From Lineus longissimus (lineage: Eukaryota > Nemertea > Pilidiophora > Heteronemertea > Lineidae), in the NCBI RefSeq assembly GCF_910592395.1, contig NC_088309.1:23498599-23562598 (forward strand): DNA of 64,000 nucleotides, read 5' to 3'. Below, one piece after another: positions 49,985 through 62,553 of this stretch (position 1 is the first letter of the stretch; every line of letters begins with the position of its first letter). The notes beneath the pieces are model-generated. The model was given only the letters and a program-made list of their open reading frames with translations, made no database searches and was not told the origin of the DNA. The position numbers and the translations under genes were made by a program.

Positions 49985-52900
49985 CATGATTTAATGTAAG
50001 AACGGGGTATCGAAATGATTATACAGCACTGTACATGTACATAAGTGAGTTTGCAGTTAGCTCTCCACTGTGTTCGTAGGAGCGTTGCGCGAACACTCTC
50101 TGACAGAGTGGGAAACCGCCGCCTCTTCAAGTGACCTGAAAACCACTCGGTGACACCGTATGAGACATTTCAGATGGGACACGTGACTGGCACAAGGTCC
50201 CGGATATTAACTCCTCTTGCTGGACACTAGTCACACGCATTACTGATCCTCATATCGAAAAATATAACAATGATTCTTCCCACTCCTTTTTCTGGAGGAT
50301 GATATTTTATTGTCACGTGCTAAATAATACATCACTTGTAACACCGCTCAAAAAAATCATACCGATTTGGCAATGCATATGTACAGGAGCTTGTATAGAA
50401 TGTACATAGTATACTCCAATGATGTTTTTTCTTATTCCAACGATTGCTCCACTCTGGCACATTACTCAATGGCTGCCCGCCCTTACACCAGTAAATAATC
50501 GTTATGATATTGACTCTAATTATTATAACTAAACACAGACTCAATTAAGATAATATTAGTAAAGAAAGAAATCGATCTCCGAGGTATTTGTAACAAATCT
50601 ATGATTAGTTCATCAACCGATTTCTAACTGGGTAAATATGTGTCACCGATGCATGTAGACCGTTAATTAAGAATATCGAGGATATTTTGTTGGTTGCTTG
50701 TATTGTCTGGGTTAAACCGTTAGTGCAGTCGTTATTTCAATTAATGCAAACACACATTGGTGAATTATTAATTGTTTCGTACGATGCTTACCTGTGCTGC
50801 GGGGGATTGCAAGAGGTATAGCCCCATCACGCGATGATGCAAAGGGGCCGGAAGGTGTACATGCACATGTAGTTAATGAACCCAGCTCTGCGGCAGAGGG
50901 AGTTACATTTGCGGCGTTTGTGGGGACACATGCGTGCGATAACTACTTTAACAACGAACAGAAGGGTGTCTAATGATCTTTAATGATTAGTAAACAAAAA
51001 CCTCTGATAGCTACAGTGGCAGAATGACTCCAATGATCGGCAAATAGCGTCCAATGCACTTCCTCAATACCGAAGTAGAGCTTTCCAAATACACTCGGGT
51101 CTTACCTCAGGATATCTGGCGTGATTAATTGTAGAAATCACCGCGACATCTTGATAAGAATCTAAACGCCGATTTAACGGGAGAAAAATCTCATTTAATT
51201 AATTCTTGGAGTGTCCGTTAATGGAACTGCGCTGACCACTTCATCTAATCAGTAGCGATTTATTCGCTCCTTGATAGCGTTTAACCCATACATATGTCAG
51301 TGTTCACAGCTCTGTGGTGATGAGAGACAAGACCACAATTGATTTTTTAAGCCTTTTAGCAGTTAAATTGTCAATGTTTGACCGCGACGCATCAAAGAAC
51401 GCGTGGTGTTGTGAATCTGAAATTTAGATTATGTTATTCCGGACAGTCGGGCAAGTAAATGGTGAAAAATAAAATGGTGATTGACCACGGAAATTTTTTT
51501 TTAATCGACAAATTAGACAGACTTTGATATTTCCACTCTTTTCAGCCAACTGGCAGAAAAAACTCAAAACACGCCCCCTATTACCAAATTAGCAAAATTC
51601 GAAATTAATTTTTTCATCAAATAATTTCTTTATATCTGTAGACTTGCCACAACAAATATTTTTTCAATACCTCTCCAAATATGTACTTGAGAGTAAAAAA
51701 CATGCACTCGTCTAATAGATAGGCCTGGACCCTCCAACCTATGAATATTCATTAGTGGTCTTGTCTCATGAGCCGGGGCCAGGAGGACTGAGAATCTCTC
51801 CTAAGTGTCATCTGTACCCTGTAATAAGATTTAAATCGCTAATAGGATAGATTGTAAAAACTCGCGAAGAAAGTGAATGTGCACTTGAGACAAAGCCGCC
51901 GTAACGAATGACACGACCAGCTAGGACACTCTGATTTTGCTCATGGAGGGAGTTGTGCCGTGAAGATGGGTAAAACATTGCCTTTTTTCTTCATTTTTCA
52001 AAAATCCGTGGGATTCGATTGATTGGTTGTCAAAAAAGTTCGGCAATCGTAGGCTCGGTCGCCTGCCAGTGACAGTATTTGATCGGGTTGGTTATCTCAT
52101 GATCAACTATCACTGGCGGGCAATATTTCGATACAGAGGCGCCATAGCTTCTTCAACGGCCATTATCGAATTATTCTATCAATCATATTCTGATCAATAT
52201 CATATAATCACAAATTGATTATTTGAAAATTAATGCGTTTATGATGACATTTGTTTAAACGAATATAATAATAGATAAATCTTTGGACAAACTAATGACG
52301 ATCGTCAGCGTAACACCTTATTCAAATCTGGCGACAGTTTACTCAAGTCAGACGAATGTCTCCCAGTGTTATCTCAACAGGGCCTTGTTTCGGTGATTAG
52401 AAGCTATTTACAGTATTATTAACAATGTTGTTATTTGCTATTTTGGCTGTGGAAGTCCCGTGGATAAACTAGAGACGTCCTGTGTTAGCCGAGTGCTTTT
52501 CCCATGCCAATCAAACACCATGATACGACACTGTCAATCAAGAAACTCAAATAGTGATTTTATCAGTATATTGATTTTACGTTATCTTTTATACACTATA
52601 AGTCAACAAACTCATTATACGAGTTAACTTGACAACTGCGTGTCTACATTCGGTAGGTTTCGTTCCGTAGTTGTTTAAACCTTACCACACGTTTCGTTTC
52701 GAGAGCTGTGTAAACTTTCCAAGACGACCATGCCCACTCTTCAGTATAATATTAATCACAACAAGAGTACTACTGAACATGGCCAATAATGGCTTGGTTG
52801 TACGAATTAGCAGCCACTAATGTCGGGAGTCGAGGAGGCGACGCGGCCGTAATGTTTTGTTGATCACTAAATTGATGGCCAAATATCAATATTAAACAGA

Positions 52901-53626
52901 ACAACGCGTGAGGCCAATATGCCACTTGATTTACGAATCTCACAACCTGCTAGCTGTTTACCTCGTTCCCATTATGCTATTGTCAATACAAGTACGTGTG
53001 AATACGTTTTCGTGTAGTATATATACATGTATATCTCTGGTATGAGGTCTACAATCTTACAGGCAATCAAGGCTCATGCTGTCTATCGTCCATTCCACTT
53101 TCATCGATCGTTTCATTGGTAACATGAACTACTAAGTCGACTCGCAGGCTAAACACCTTCGGCCAATTAGTATCGCCAATCCATTGTCTATCCAAACTGA
53201 ACATTTTGGATCACGAATGGTATCTAACGACCATGCAATCTTCTGTTTTGTTAATATTCAGTAACCAAACGCTTTTAGATCGGGGATACCATAACGCAGC
53301 TACACTAAATTACTACATGTATATACATTTTACATGTATACACCTGAATGCATCCATTCTGGCACGAATCCTACCATCAGCATGTTTTACGCGCCACAAA
53401 AAGCTAGGGATGTCTCAACTGGGAGAAAAAGAAGACTTCTCTTTAACAATCCTACATTTGGTGCAACATGTACATTGAAGTTTTGCTCGTTGTAACAAAT
53501 TTTAGTCTCCAGTTTAAAAGTTAAAAAATTTGGCAGACGAGCACAATTTCCATTTGAATCATCACGCGCGCATTGAAATCGAAACATTATAATGCAATGA
53601 ATTCAAAACGGTTAACACAATACGCT

Positions 53627-53642
53627 AGATGATTAATCATCT
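53627..53642. repeat. Perfect 16-bp palindrome AGATGATTAATCATCT
   Basis: Exact dyad symmetry centred on TTAA. It contains two overlapping GATTA cores in opposite orientation, a plausible dimeric homeodomain site. Confidence 0.6.
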
Positions 53643-54425
53643 TATTAGTATTCATAAGCCGCACTGTAACTTGAAGTAAGCAGATGTTATGTTCAGATGA
53701 GGACATGGGCCTGTCAATGGATTACAAATAATTATTATTGTTAGCTTTGTCAGTTTGCATATCATTATTTAAATGCCCGACTTGGCTTTGCATGGCAGTC
53801 CCACAACTATATCCCACAACGTGGCGAGTACACCATGCGGCAGAAATCTGAACTAAAGCGGCCATGTTTTATCCCCGTTTCGTACGATGTAAATTGATGC
53901 AAACGATATGCAAACGTGGCAAACAGAAAAGGTTTAAAAAAATACAGATAAGCCTTGTAAACATTGAACTGGAATCTGCAACTATACTTCGAGTGAATGT
54001 AGGTCACATATTTGATTAATTTCATTCTGATGCTAAAATGCGCTTTTATCCAGGGCACGGTCGCTTTAAATTCAATTTGTTAAAAGTGTTTAATGAACAT
54101 GTACATGTTTAAACATGGTGAAAATATAAAGATAATATCATTCAAGCGAACATGAATACAACATAAGCACAAACTTGTAATTGACTTTGAAAATTACATT
54201 TGAATAAGTAACAGTGGATGAACTCATTGTTGAAGAGTGTTGTATTGCGGTGCGAGGTGAAGGTTTGTGGCGCGTAAAAGCGATGCAAATGGTATGACAT
54301 TCCCGTGTGCAGCATCATAATCATACTACACAATGTAACTGCGGCTATGCATTATCATCGAAACAGCAACATTTCAACTTTGGTATCCAAAATGAGGGAT
54401 GCTTACACCCGAGTTGAACAGAAGT

Positions 54426-54498
54426 TGGAGAACCCGGGTATCGATCCCGGTGCCTCTCGCATGCTAAGCGAGCGCTCTACCATTTGAGCTAGTCCCCC
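54426..54498 (-). tRNA. tRNA-Ala (anticodon AGC)
   Basis: A 73-nt cloverleaf read on the minus strand. The acceptor stem GGGGGAC pairs with GTTCTCC (seven pairs, two of them G-T). The A-box region reads TAGCTCAAATGG. The anticodon arm CTCGC-TTAGCAT-GCGAG has a perfect stem and anticodon AGC (Ala). The T arm CCGGG-ATCGATA-CCCGG also has a perfect stem, with the A at position 54 common in animal tRNA-Ala. The discriminator base is A, and CCA is not encoded. There is no intron. All stems are intact, so it is probably functional. The nearest TTTT terminator is about 30 nt downstream, farther than usual. Open reading frames overlapping this spot are shadows. Confidence 0.93.
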
Positions 54499-57231
54499 GC
54501 TGTGACAGACTGGAGTCAAACAACTGTTCATAAAAATATATTATCAAATTGGGTTTCGACAGCTCGCAGTACGTAGAATTGTCCTGAGGCGATTGGTTAT
54601 GACTGCAATTTTTAGGATGATGCCACACGCAAGTGCTAGAATTTGACAAAAATTCCTTCTCCTGCGGGTTGTTTCGGAGAATTTCGATGATACGCCGACA
54701 TTTACCCCTTCCACGCAGACCTTTGATTACCACTACACAGCGCGGAACGCGTTCAACTCGCACACCCCAGAAGTGCCATCCGCGCCCTGGGGGTAGAGTA
54801 CGGAAAGTGGGAAACCTACACCATGCGGAGACGCAGCCAGATTGATTCAACTCAAAAGCTGAATCAACGTTAAACACAAACAGTGGCGAAAGTATTTCAG
54901 TGGCATGTTGAAATATCGCCATCTTTGTGGACATTAGGACCCTTGGTGTGGACATTTAGCCAGATTGTCCTAATCCCGTTATAGGGGCTAAAATGAAAAT
55001 GTTAGCTTAGGACATTAAACGAGGAAGAGCCCGCCCACCCGTTACCAAGAATAACGTCAAGACGGTCGATGCTCCGAGGCACTCCTTCAGCGCATCAAAA
55101 GGCTTCCCAAATTTGTTTTAGCGAGAGTCTTGCACTAGCAATCGTGATCACTGCCAAGTAAAATATTCAACATCCTGAGGGAAATATTTGTGCGTTGATA
55201 CAGAGTGAGAACTGCGGAGGTTTTGGAGCTGAATTTTCAACCAAATTTATTTTTGGCGTCAGGAGAAACATTCAAAATTGACATTATTGTCGAACTGTTT
55301 GTGCTCTTAGAATAGTTTAATTCGTCCACAATGGCACAATGATTGGAAACCGTCATCTTTTGTGCAAACTTAACCATGGCTCCAAATTTAGACACGAAAA
55401 TTTTAATTGCTTGCACAATCTATTATCATTTTGTGAATAAAATTTTGGAGACAATTCTCTTAGTGCAGATCCCGATATAATTGCGATGTGGAATGCAACA
55501 TGTAGGGTTTCAAGTTTGTTGTTTATCACTTTCCAACGTGTTTCCTGAAATCCAGAAATGAGACACCGCTTGTCGCCTGGTACCCTCCCGTCGGGGTTTC
55601 ACGGTCGTTTTGAATGCAGGCATGACAGGACACCCAAATGGGACATGTGGGATGGACCCTTCAATATGTCTACTAAGCTGATGCCACTCACAATGATTCG
55701 GAAAGAGCCCAAATGCACAAGAGCGCCATCCGACCAGTGGTGTCGTCAAAATTCCTGTTGTATAGATGGCGTCTGTGGGAGTCAAGTCAGAGACATGTTC
55801 ATAAGGTTACAATATACCATAAGTGGTTGAGGTATGCTTTGCGTTGGTCACTGTTCAACAAGCTGATAATAGTTCACCAGTATTTCCTGGAACAGTATGG
55901 TTTCTAATCAAATTAAAAAAAATTCTCGATTATGATTGTACTTGTATAGAGCTGGTCTGTCGCCTCATGGAAGTCACCTTTCCAATTTATTATTTAGAAG
56001 CTCCTGAAGTTGAGTATACGCAGAAGACATGTCAAGTGCGCAGAAACGGATCAACTTGACAAGCTACCTGTTCAAGTGTTGTCTTATTCAATTAAAGTGT
56101 GGTTCTATTGGTTTTCCTGAACGCAACTTGACCATTTGGACGAGACTACGGCGCCTTGCCAGTCTAGGAACGCCACTCAGTCACCGAATTACACCGAATT
56201 CATTTTGTCGCGGTTATAATAAACATAAAACAGTAATTTGTTGCTGGCCCAACATGACAGTTTGGGAATCAATTAAGAATGATATTGACGTAGTAACAAG
56301 TTGTGACAAGGGGATATTTCACCAATATATGTCATTTTTCTATGGGATTTCTGAGCGGTGGACAGACTTCGCGAAATTTATTTGTTTTAAGCTGTGTGTT
56401 TATTCAATTCTTACAACTGCAGGTTGTTCAAACTTTTGACTGAAAGGTCCGGAGCCAATTGGCTGATCTACTAAACAAATCTTGGGTAAAACAGAAGAAT
56501 ATTGGTTCGAGCAAATTTATTACCCATGCCCGTATTGATTGGACCAATGGGGTTAGAAATATTTCGTTTTGTTGAGGTCGGTGTTAGTGTTGTTGAATGT
56601 AAACAACTTAGGATATGTGCCTGACTTTCAAATGTATTTAAAGATAACTTAGGTGAGTATGATGAAGCCTTTTAAATGAGGATTGAACGTGGCAGGAGCC
56701 ATGCTGTAAAATGTTAGAATTTCTTATCAAATTGCGTGGCAGGAGTGTTGGTGTAACAGTGAATACCACCATCAGTTACGAGATATAACATGATCGCGGT
56801 CTACGAACTCAAACTATTGTCCATCGCCGAGAAGAAGAAACAAGAAACGATCAACCTCCATTGATGGCGCAGGCATTTTGAGCAGAGACATCTAGCCGAG
56901 TAGAATAAAACTACAGTCTCCAGTGCAATGTCCTTGGTGTCGTGGATTTCAGAGCAGCGAGGTGTAATAGGAAACTATGTCCTAAAAGAATATATTGTTC
57001 CAGGAACGAAGCATTCTAATGTCAGTACGTTTAAATCTCTGAAGTATTAAACGTTTGAGGACTCTATAGAAGCGATGACCTTAATCCGACATATGGTCCT
57101 CGGCGAAAGTGTCATGAGGGCTCTTTTAAAGGAGAAACACATACACTCTGCTACCTTGACCAGACACCTGTTGTACAGGCAAGACAGAGCGTACTCGAGT
57201 ATTTAATCTCAAGAAGATGTTAACATTTCCG
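54499..57231. other. Non-coding stretch between tRNA-Ala and the tandem array
   Basis: No gene recognised. Frames at 54464-54955 (minus, partly antisense to the tRNA) and 56029-56439 (plus, 136 codons) show no domain. Confidence 0.55.
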
Positions 57232-57603
57232 GAATAGCATTCCGCGATAATGAGGTCACTGCAGCTGCTGCCCTCTATTTCCCCATCGCTGAATTACAGG
57301 CAATGTCGGACAAACATGCGGTTTCGTAATGGATTCAGGCTTTCTAACTAGGGCAGATAGATTCAATCTGGCACATGTCCGAGTGTTGGAAATACTACAT
57401 AATTGTTCTGAATATTTCTCTCTCTGACTCTATGGTATCATTCATGCTAAAAACAATGCAGGGTCAAAGATAATTGACTTTGAAATAAGCTCAAATGTGT
57501 AGAAATAAGTGTCGATGTCCGACTGTCACGTGACTAAAACGTCATCAATATCTTATTCAAATGACCTTGTGAGCTATAAATAGTAACGTCGCGGAATGCT
57601 ATT
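57232..57603. mobile_element. MITE-like element copy 1 of the tandem array
   Basis: About 372 bp bounded by 15-16 bp terminal inverted repeats. It lacks the TGACGTCA palindrome seen in the other copies because one base differs (GAGGTCAC). It has TTATTC where copies 2 and 4 have the TGATGC that creates an ATGCAAAT octamer. E-box at 57527-57532, TATA-like box at 57574-57583. No coding capacity recognised. Calling it a mobile element is inferred from the inverted ends only; no clear target-site duplication was found. Confidence 0.5.
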
Positions 57604-57849
57604 GCTTTGGCCTCGAACCAGTTTCCTTTGCATTTCATTTCAGCTGGACTCGGATTTGGAGCTGAAGAATTCAGCCTTGAATAAATCTCCATTTCCCATC
57701 GCAGTTGCCCTGAACTGGTCACCTTGATGAACGGGTTCCCCTCGTGTACAGGATTTTAAAAATCCAACAGATTCGAACCAATAATCACGACAAAACACTA
57801 CACCACCACCAGGAATGTATAACATAGCCAAGTCCTTCAACAAATAGAC

Positions 57850-58224
57850 GAATAGCATTCCGCGAAGATGACGTCACTACAGCTGCTGCCCTCTATTTCC
57901 CCATCGCTGAATTACAGGCAATGTCGGACAAACATGCAGTTTCGTAATGGATTCAGGCTTTCTAACGAGGGCAGTAAGATTCAATCTGGCACATGGCCGA
58001 GTGTTGGAAAGACTACATAATTATTGTTCTGAATATTTCTCTCTCTGACTCTATGGTATCATTCATGCTAAAAACAATGCAGGGTCAAAGATAATTGACT
58101 TTGAAATAAGCTCAAATGCGTAGAAATAAGTGTCGATGTCCGACTGTCACGTGACTAAAACGTCATCAATATCTGATGCAAATGACCTTGTGAGCTATAA
58201 ATAGTAACGTCGCGGAATGCTATT
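57850..58224. mobile_element. MITE-like element copy 2 of the tandem array
   Basis: About 375 bp, inverted ends as in copy 1. It carries TGACGTCA at 57869-57876 and an ATGCAAAT octamer at 58176-58183, between the E-box and the TATA-like box. Confidence 0.5.
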
Positions 58225-58470
58225 GCTTTGGCCTCGAACCAGTTTCCTTTGCATTTCATTTCAGCTGGACTCGGATTTGGAGCTGAAGAATTCAGCCTTG
58301 AATAAATCTCCATTTCCCATCGCAGTTGCCCTGAACTGGTCACCTTGATGAACGGGTTCCCCTCGTGTACAGGATTTTAAAAATCCAACAGATTCGAACC
58401 AATAATCACGACAAAACACTACACCACCACCAGGAATGTATAACATAGCCAAGTCCTTCAACAAATAGAC

Positions 58471-58845
58471 GAATAGCATTCCGCGAAGATGACGTCACTA
58501 CAGCTGCTGCCCTCTATTTCCCCATCGCTGAATTACAGGCAATATCGGACAAACATGCGGTTTCGTAATGGATTCAGGCTTTCTAACTAGGGCAGTAAGA
58601 TTCAATCTGGCACATGTCCGAGTGTTGGAAAGACTACATAATTATTGTTCTGAATATTTCTCTCTCTGACTCTATGGTATCATTCATGCTAAAAACAATG
58701 CAGGGTCAAAGATAATTGACTTTGAAATAAGCTCAAATGCGTAGAAATAAGTGTCGATGTCCGACTGTCACGTGACTAAAACGTCATCAATATCTTATTC
58801 AAATGACCTTGTGAGCTATAAATAGTAACGTCGCGGAATGCTATT
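58471..58845. mobile_element. MITE-like element copy 3 of the tandem array
   Basis: About 375 bp, inverted ends as in copy 1. It carries TGACGTCA at 58490-58497 and the TTATTC variant (no octamer). The spacer that follows (58846-59091) is the most divergent of the three, with several substitutions. Confidence 0.5.
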
Positions 58846-59091
58846 GCTTTGGCCTCGAACCAGTTTCCTTTGCATTTCATTTCAGCTGGACTCGGATTTG
58901 GAGCTGAAGAATTCAGCCTCGAATAAATCTCCATTTCCCATCGCAGTTGCCCTGAACTGGTCACCTTGATGAACTTGTTCCCCTGATGTACAGGACTTTA
59001 AAAATCCATCAGATTCGAACCAATAATCACGACAAAAAACTACACCACCACCAGGAATGTATAACATAGCCAAGTCCTTCAACAAATAGAC

Positions 59092-59467
59092 GAATAGCAT
59101 TCCGCGAAGATGACGTCAATACAGCTGCTGCCCTCTATTTCCCCATCGCTGAATTACAGGCAATGTCGGACAAACATGCGGTTTCGTAATGGATTCAGGC
59201 TTTCTAACTAGGGCAGTAAGATTCAATCTGGCACATGTCCGAGTGTTGGAAAGACTACATAATTATTGTTCTGAATATTTCTCTCTCTGACTCTATGGTA
59301 TCATTCATGCTAAAAACAATGCAGGGTCAAAGATAATTGACTTTGAAATAAGCTCAAATGCGTAGAAATAAGTGTCGATGTCCGACTGTCACGTGACTAA
59401 AACGTCATCAATATCTGATGCAAATGACCTTGTGAGCTATAAATAGTAACTTCGCGGGATGCTATTC
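59092..59467. mobile_element. MITE-like element copy 4, terminal, no following spacer
   Basis: About 376 bp. It carries TGACGTCA at 59111-59118 and an ATGCAAAT octamer at 59418-59425. The right inverted end has one substitution (TCGCGGGATGCTATTC). The array stops exactly at this inverted end, which argues that the inverted repeats are real boundaries of the repeating module. Confidence 0.5.
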
Positions 59468-62400
59468 TTCGAATGGTATTCTCACAAATAGGCGTGTGAA
59501 TATCTTCATCAGTAAGTCGCGTTCGGTAAGTACGTCACATCATCAACTGCCCCGAAAGTATGACGTCCCAGTCATTTCAGTCCAGCCCGTTCCGTCAATT
59601 CGATGAGGCCCCGTCCAGCCACCTGTGACCCTTTAATGTCAGTTCATCACACGATAATTGAGGAGGTTCAATTATATTTCAACGACATCTTTTTCGATCA
59701 AGGGATGGTCGTCTCATGTTACAGTGCAAGTTATTGAGGTCAACGCTATAAACCTTGGTTGATTCTTTGGTCACGTGATAAGGTTAAACTACTCATCTTG
59801 AACTGGAGGCGAGGTTGATAGAATGCTGGCAGTGCAATAAAATGATGTAAAACCCCGCGTCCAGAGTCCAAAATCTGAGTCCTGGATATGATTGCAATTT
59901 CGACAAGATACCGAGCGGACGTTTTAGATGAGCGCACAGGCACAAGATGGCAGCTCAATCACTCCGATGGTAAGGTGCTACCCAGGCTGCGCGACATCTT
60001 GCAAGTTTTGCCGGTGCGCCTAAAATCGTCCACAAAATAATGTCCCAGTCCGCGTTGAATACGTTGATATACTGGATAAAACTGACACTGGATACCGAAG
60101 TTTTCTAAAGGATATTGGCAACACCTACACGTACTGCCGAGTTCCATTCCCACCGACGAGTGTCAGCATGGTCTATAGTTCATTCGCAAATGGTCAGATG
60201 GCGTTAGGGGACATCCTCCTCATCGGGCAATAAGCCTTTGATGATTTTACACAAACTGACTTCTTTTCGCATGGAGTGACGACTTGGTGACTGTAGCCAA
60301 GGGCGACATCGATATGATCAAGCATACTACCATTGATCTAGCCTGATATAATACATCACCAAACTGGCACCTAGTCTCATCTCACTGTCAAGCGTTCGTG
60401 TCCGAAAAGCTCCCGCTGATGATTTTTTAAGTTTTAAAGAGACCCGCCGAAAACATTTTGTTGTTGGTGAAATTGCCATTGAGCCGACAAGGGATCTGAA
60501 GAAGAAGAAGAATCGATGGCTTGTGAAGATAGATAGATTTTCGAAAACAAGGCAAATGCTGTGGAAATTCGGGTTCATTATGTCAAGTCTAATTATACGT
60601 ACATGTACAATACATGTGTTACGATACAAGTTAGAATCAACTGTGTGGTTACCATGCCAATACGTTAACACTTCTTGACTTGACTTTCATCTTAAAACGC
60701 CTACCAGCAACAACTGCGCTGCATTATTTTACCTACGCATGTACGTGATGGCCTACGCATCCTTCTATGTGGTGGAAATCTTGGCCCAGATCCAGGGAGC
60801 GCAGAAGGTGCAATCTTGGAACGAGGGAAGTCTGCCAGAAAGAAGAAAAAGGAAAATTAAGGTGAAAATATGGGTTTTCCGGGATCTGAAGGCAATATAG
60901 AAGTCCATGGATATAAATATGCTTTGTGTCCTCATGGACGTGTACATGTTCATGTAGTAACGTTATCATTACGTTTTTTGTCCCTCAGAATACACCCTCT
61001 ACTGTCTTTAAACGCCTGGACCTAAATTCCCAATTTTTTACCGTCTTATCAGTCAAGTGGTTATCTGGGCAAATCTTGATGACCTCGACCCCCTCGAAAC
61101 AGCTTTCCTGGGGGTTGATAGGCCTTAACCGGCAAGAGAAAATAGACGTATTGTACTCATATTGTCATCCAAAGGACGATATTACATGAATTATAAATGT
61201 TGGATGTGAAAATGCTCTGGCAGCCACTTTTGCTTTAGACGCCACCTTTAACACCGTCGGTGCTTGTGTCATTGTGTGTTGACGACGTGTGGTAAAATAA
61301 AACGCGAAAATAGAAATGCCCGTGTACATGTACATGATTTACTCTGTATGAAACACCTCATGTCTCAGTAAGCCGTAACTCCTCACTGCATGTATCTTCG
61401 CCCCTATACCATATGATTGATGCCCCTGATTTCTGGAAACTAATAACAAAAAATTGCATTTTGTAAATAATCGACCGATGGTGTGATTATTTGCTGGAAT
61501 CAAACGTTTTATTACTTTCACACATTGCTTATGATTCACTCGTTGGATTCAACAACAAAACGTTTGTTTTCGCCATAGGATTCTTTATATAATTACCTGG
61601 TATAATGAGAGCTTTTCTCATGGTGAATACGCCATGAAAACAATACGACATAACGCCAGCATCGGGTGACAACTATTCCCAACCTGTTATTACAAAACAC
61701 AGCGGAGGTTTGCTTCATGGACGCTGTTGGATATTCAATATTTCCCTGGTTATTGAAAGGGCATGGATTCTAGGGGAAGCCTGCCACGTCGGGGGTCAAT
61801 TAGCTACACCGGTCGCGACGTATCCCTTAATTGGCTGGAAAGAATACCCTTCACCCACCGATCATGAGAAAATTCTCCCTGAAAAATTAACGCGAATGAT
61901 CCTATGTGCATTAAGTGGTTGATGGGATGAACTGTCACGCGATCGGCCGTGCTCTTGCAATCCCTCAGTTGACATTGTCGGAGGCGTCACGCCTGGGACA
62001 CGGGGAGGAAAGGAGACAGGAAAATGGCAAGAGAGGCCCTAGAGTTTCTCTTCAAATATTTATTTGGCTAAGAGGCATCCTTAGTAGGAAGGAAGTTGCC
62101 ATGCCATTACCCTTTTTGCGAAAAAAAAGGATCGACGCAAAAGCGGTTTTGTTTGCTGAAGAGGCACTGGCTTTTTTCAAAAGGTTTACAATTGCGATTC
62201 ATGTAACTATTTTCCGTTTGAGCCAATAGAGCAACACATTATCACTCTTGTTGTATCAACATGATAACTATGCCAACAAATGTATATCATTTTTCATTTC
62301 GGTATGTGGCAACCACACTATACCCACTGAGAAACATCACCATTGGTAATAATAACACTTTTCAATCAGTGACGTCTTAAAAATGTCGCCAGAGCCGCGG

Positions 62401-62553
62401 TATAAATTTACAAATAAAGTCATGTATTGTAACCCCTTTACACTAATTTTCTGATGGTGAAAAAGTTCGCGTGACGGAAATTCATGAACTTTCGTTACTT
62501 TCACCAGACTAAAGCAGTGTCACACATCGCCGCCGCACTGGTCCATTCTCAGC
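59468..62553. other. Non-coding stretch right of the tandem array
   Basis: No recognisable gene. The array's right flank has a partial echo of the inverted end: GAATGGTATTC, read in reverse as GAATACCATTC, follows immediately. A GAAGAAGAAGAAGAA run occurs near 60498-60512. Confidence 0.55.

Larger units (their letters stand above)
46091..54425. other. Non-coding stretch between the tRNA-like element and tRNA-Ala
   Basis: I recognise no gene. It contains the foldback element, the G-run cluster, hairpins and many TACATGTA-type octamers. Frames up to 121 codons (49765-50130, minus) are driven by the G-runs. Confidence 0.6.
57232..59467. repeat. Tandem array, about 621-bp period: 4 TIR-bounded elements and 3 spacers
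   Basis: Four near-identical elements (57232-57603, 57850-58224, 58471-58845, 59092-59467) alternate with three near-identical 246-bp spacers. Period is 618 bp for the first step and 621 bp for the next two; the 3-bp difference is one small gap in copy 1. Each element is bounded by inverted ends, GAATAGCATTCCGCGA on the left and TCGCGGAATGCTATT on the right. Copies 2 to 4 have a TGACGTCA palindrome just inside the left end. Every copy has a CACGTG E-box and a CTATAAATAG TATA-like box near the right end. Two overlapping minus-strand open frames (72 and 62 aa) recur in the three complete repeat units, but I recognise no protein family in them. Confidence 0.92.

Noticed and set aside
49703-50130. 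Proline- or glycine-rich frames across the G-runs
   Set aside because: They are homopolymer translation artefacts.
54464-54955. 163-codon minus-strand frame
   Set aside because: Its end runs into the tRNA-Ala gene and it shows no domain. The TSSNGRALA-like C-terminus is the tRNA sequence read as protein.
57534-58964. Repeated 62-codon frames as genes
   Set aside because: They overlap the 72-codon frames in another phase and are conserved only because the repeat units are nearly identical.
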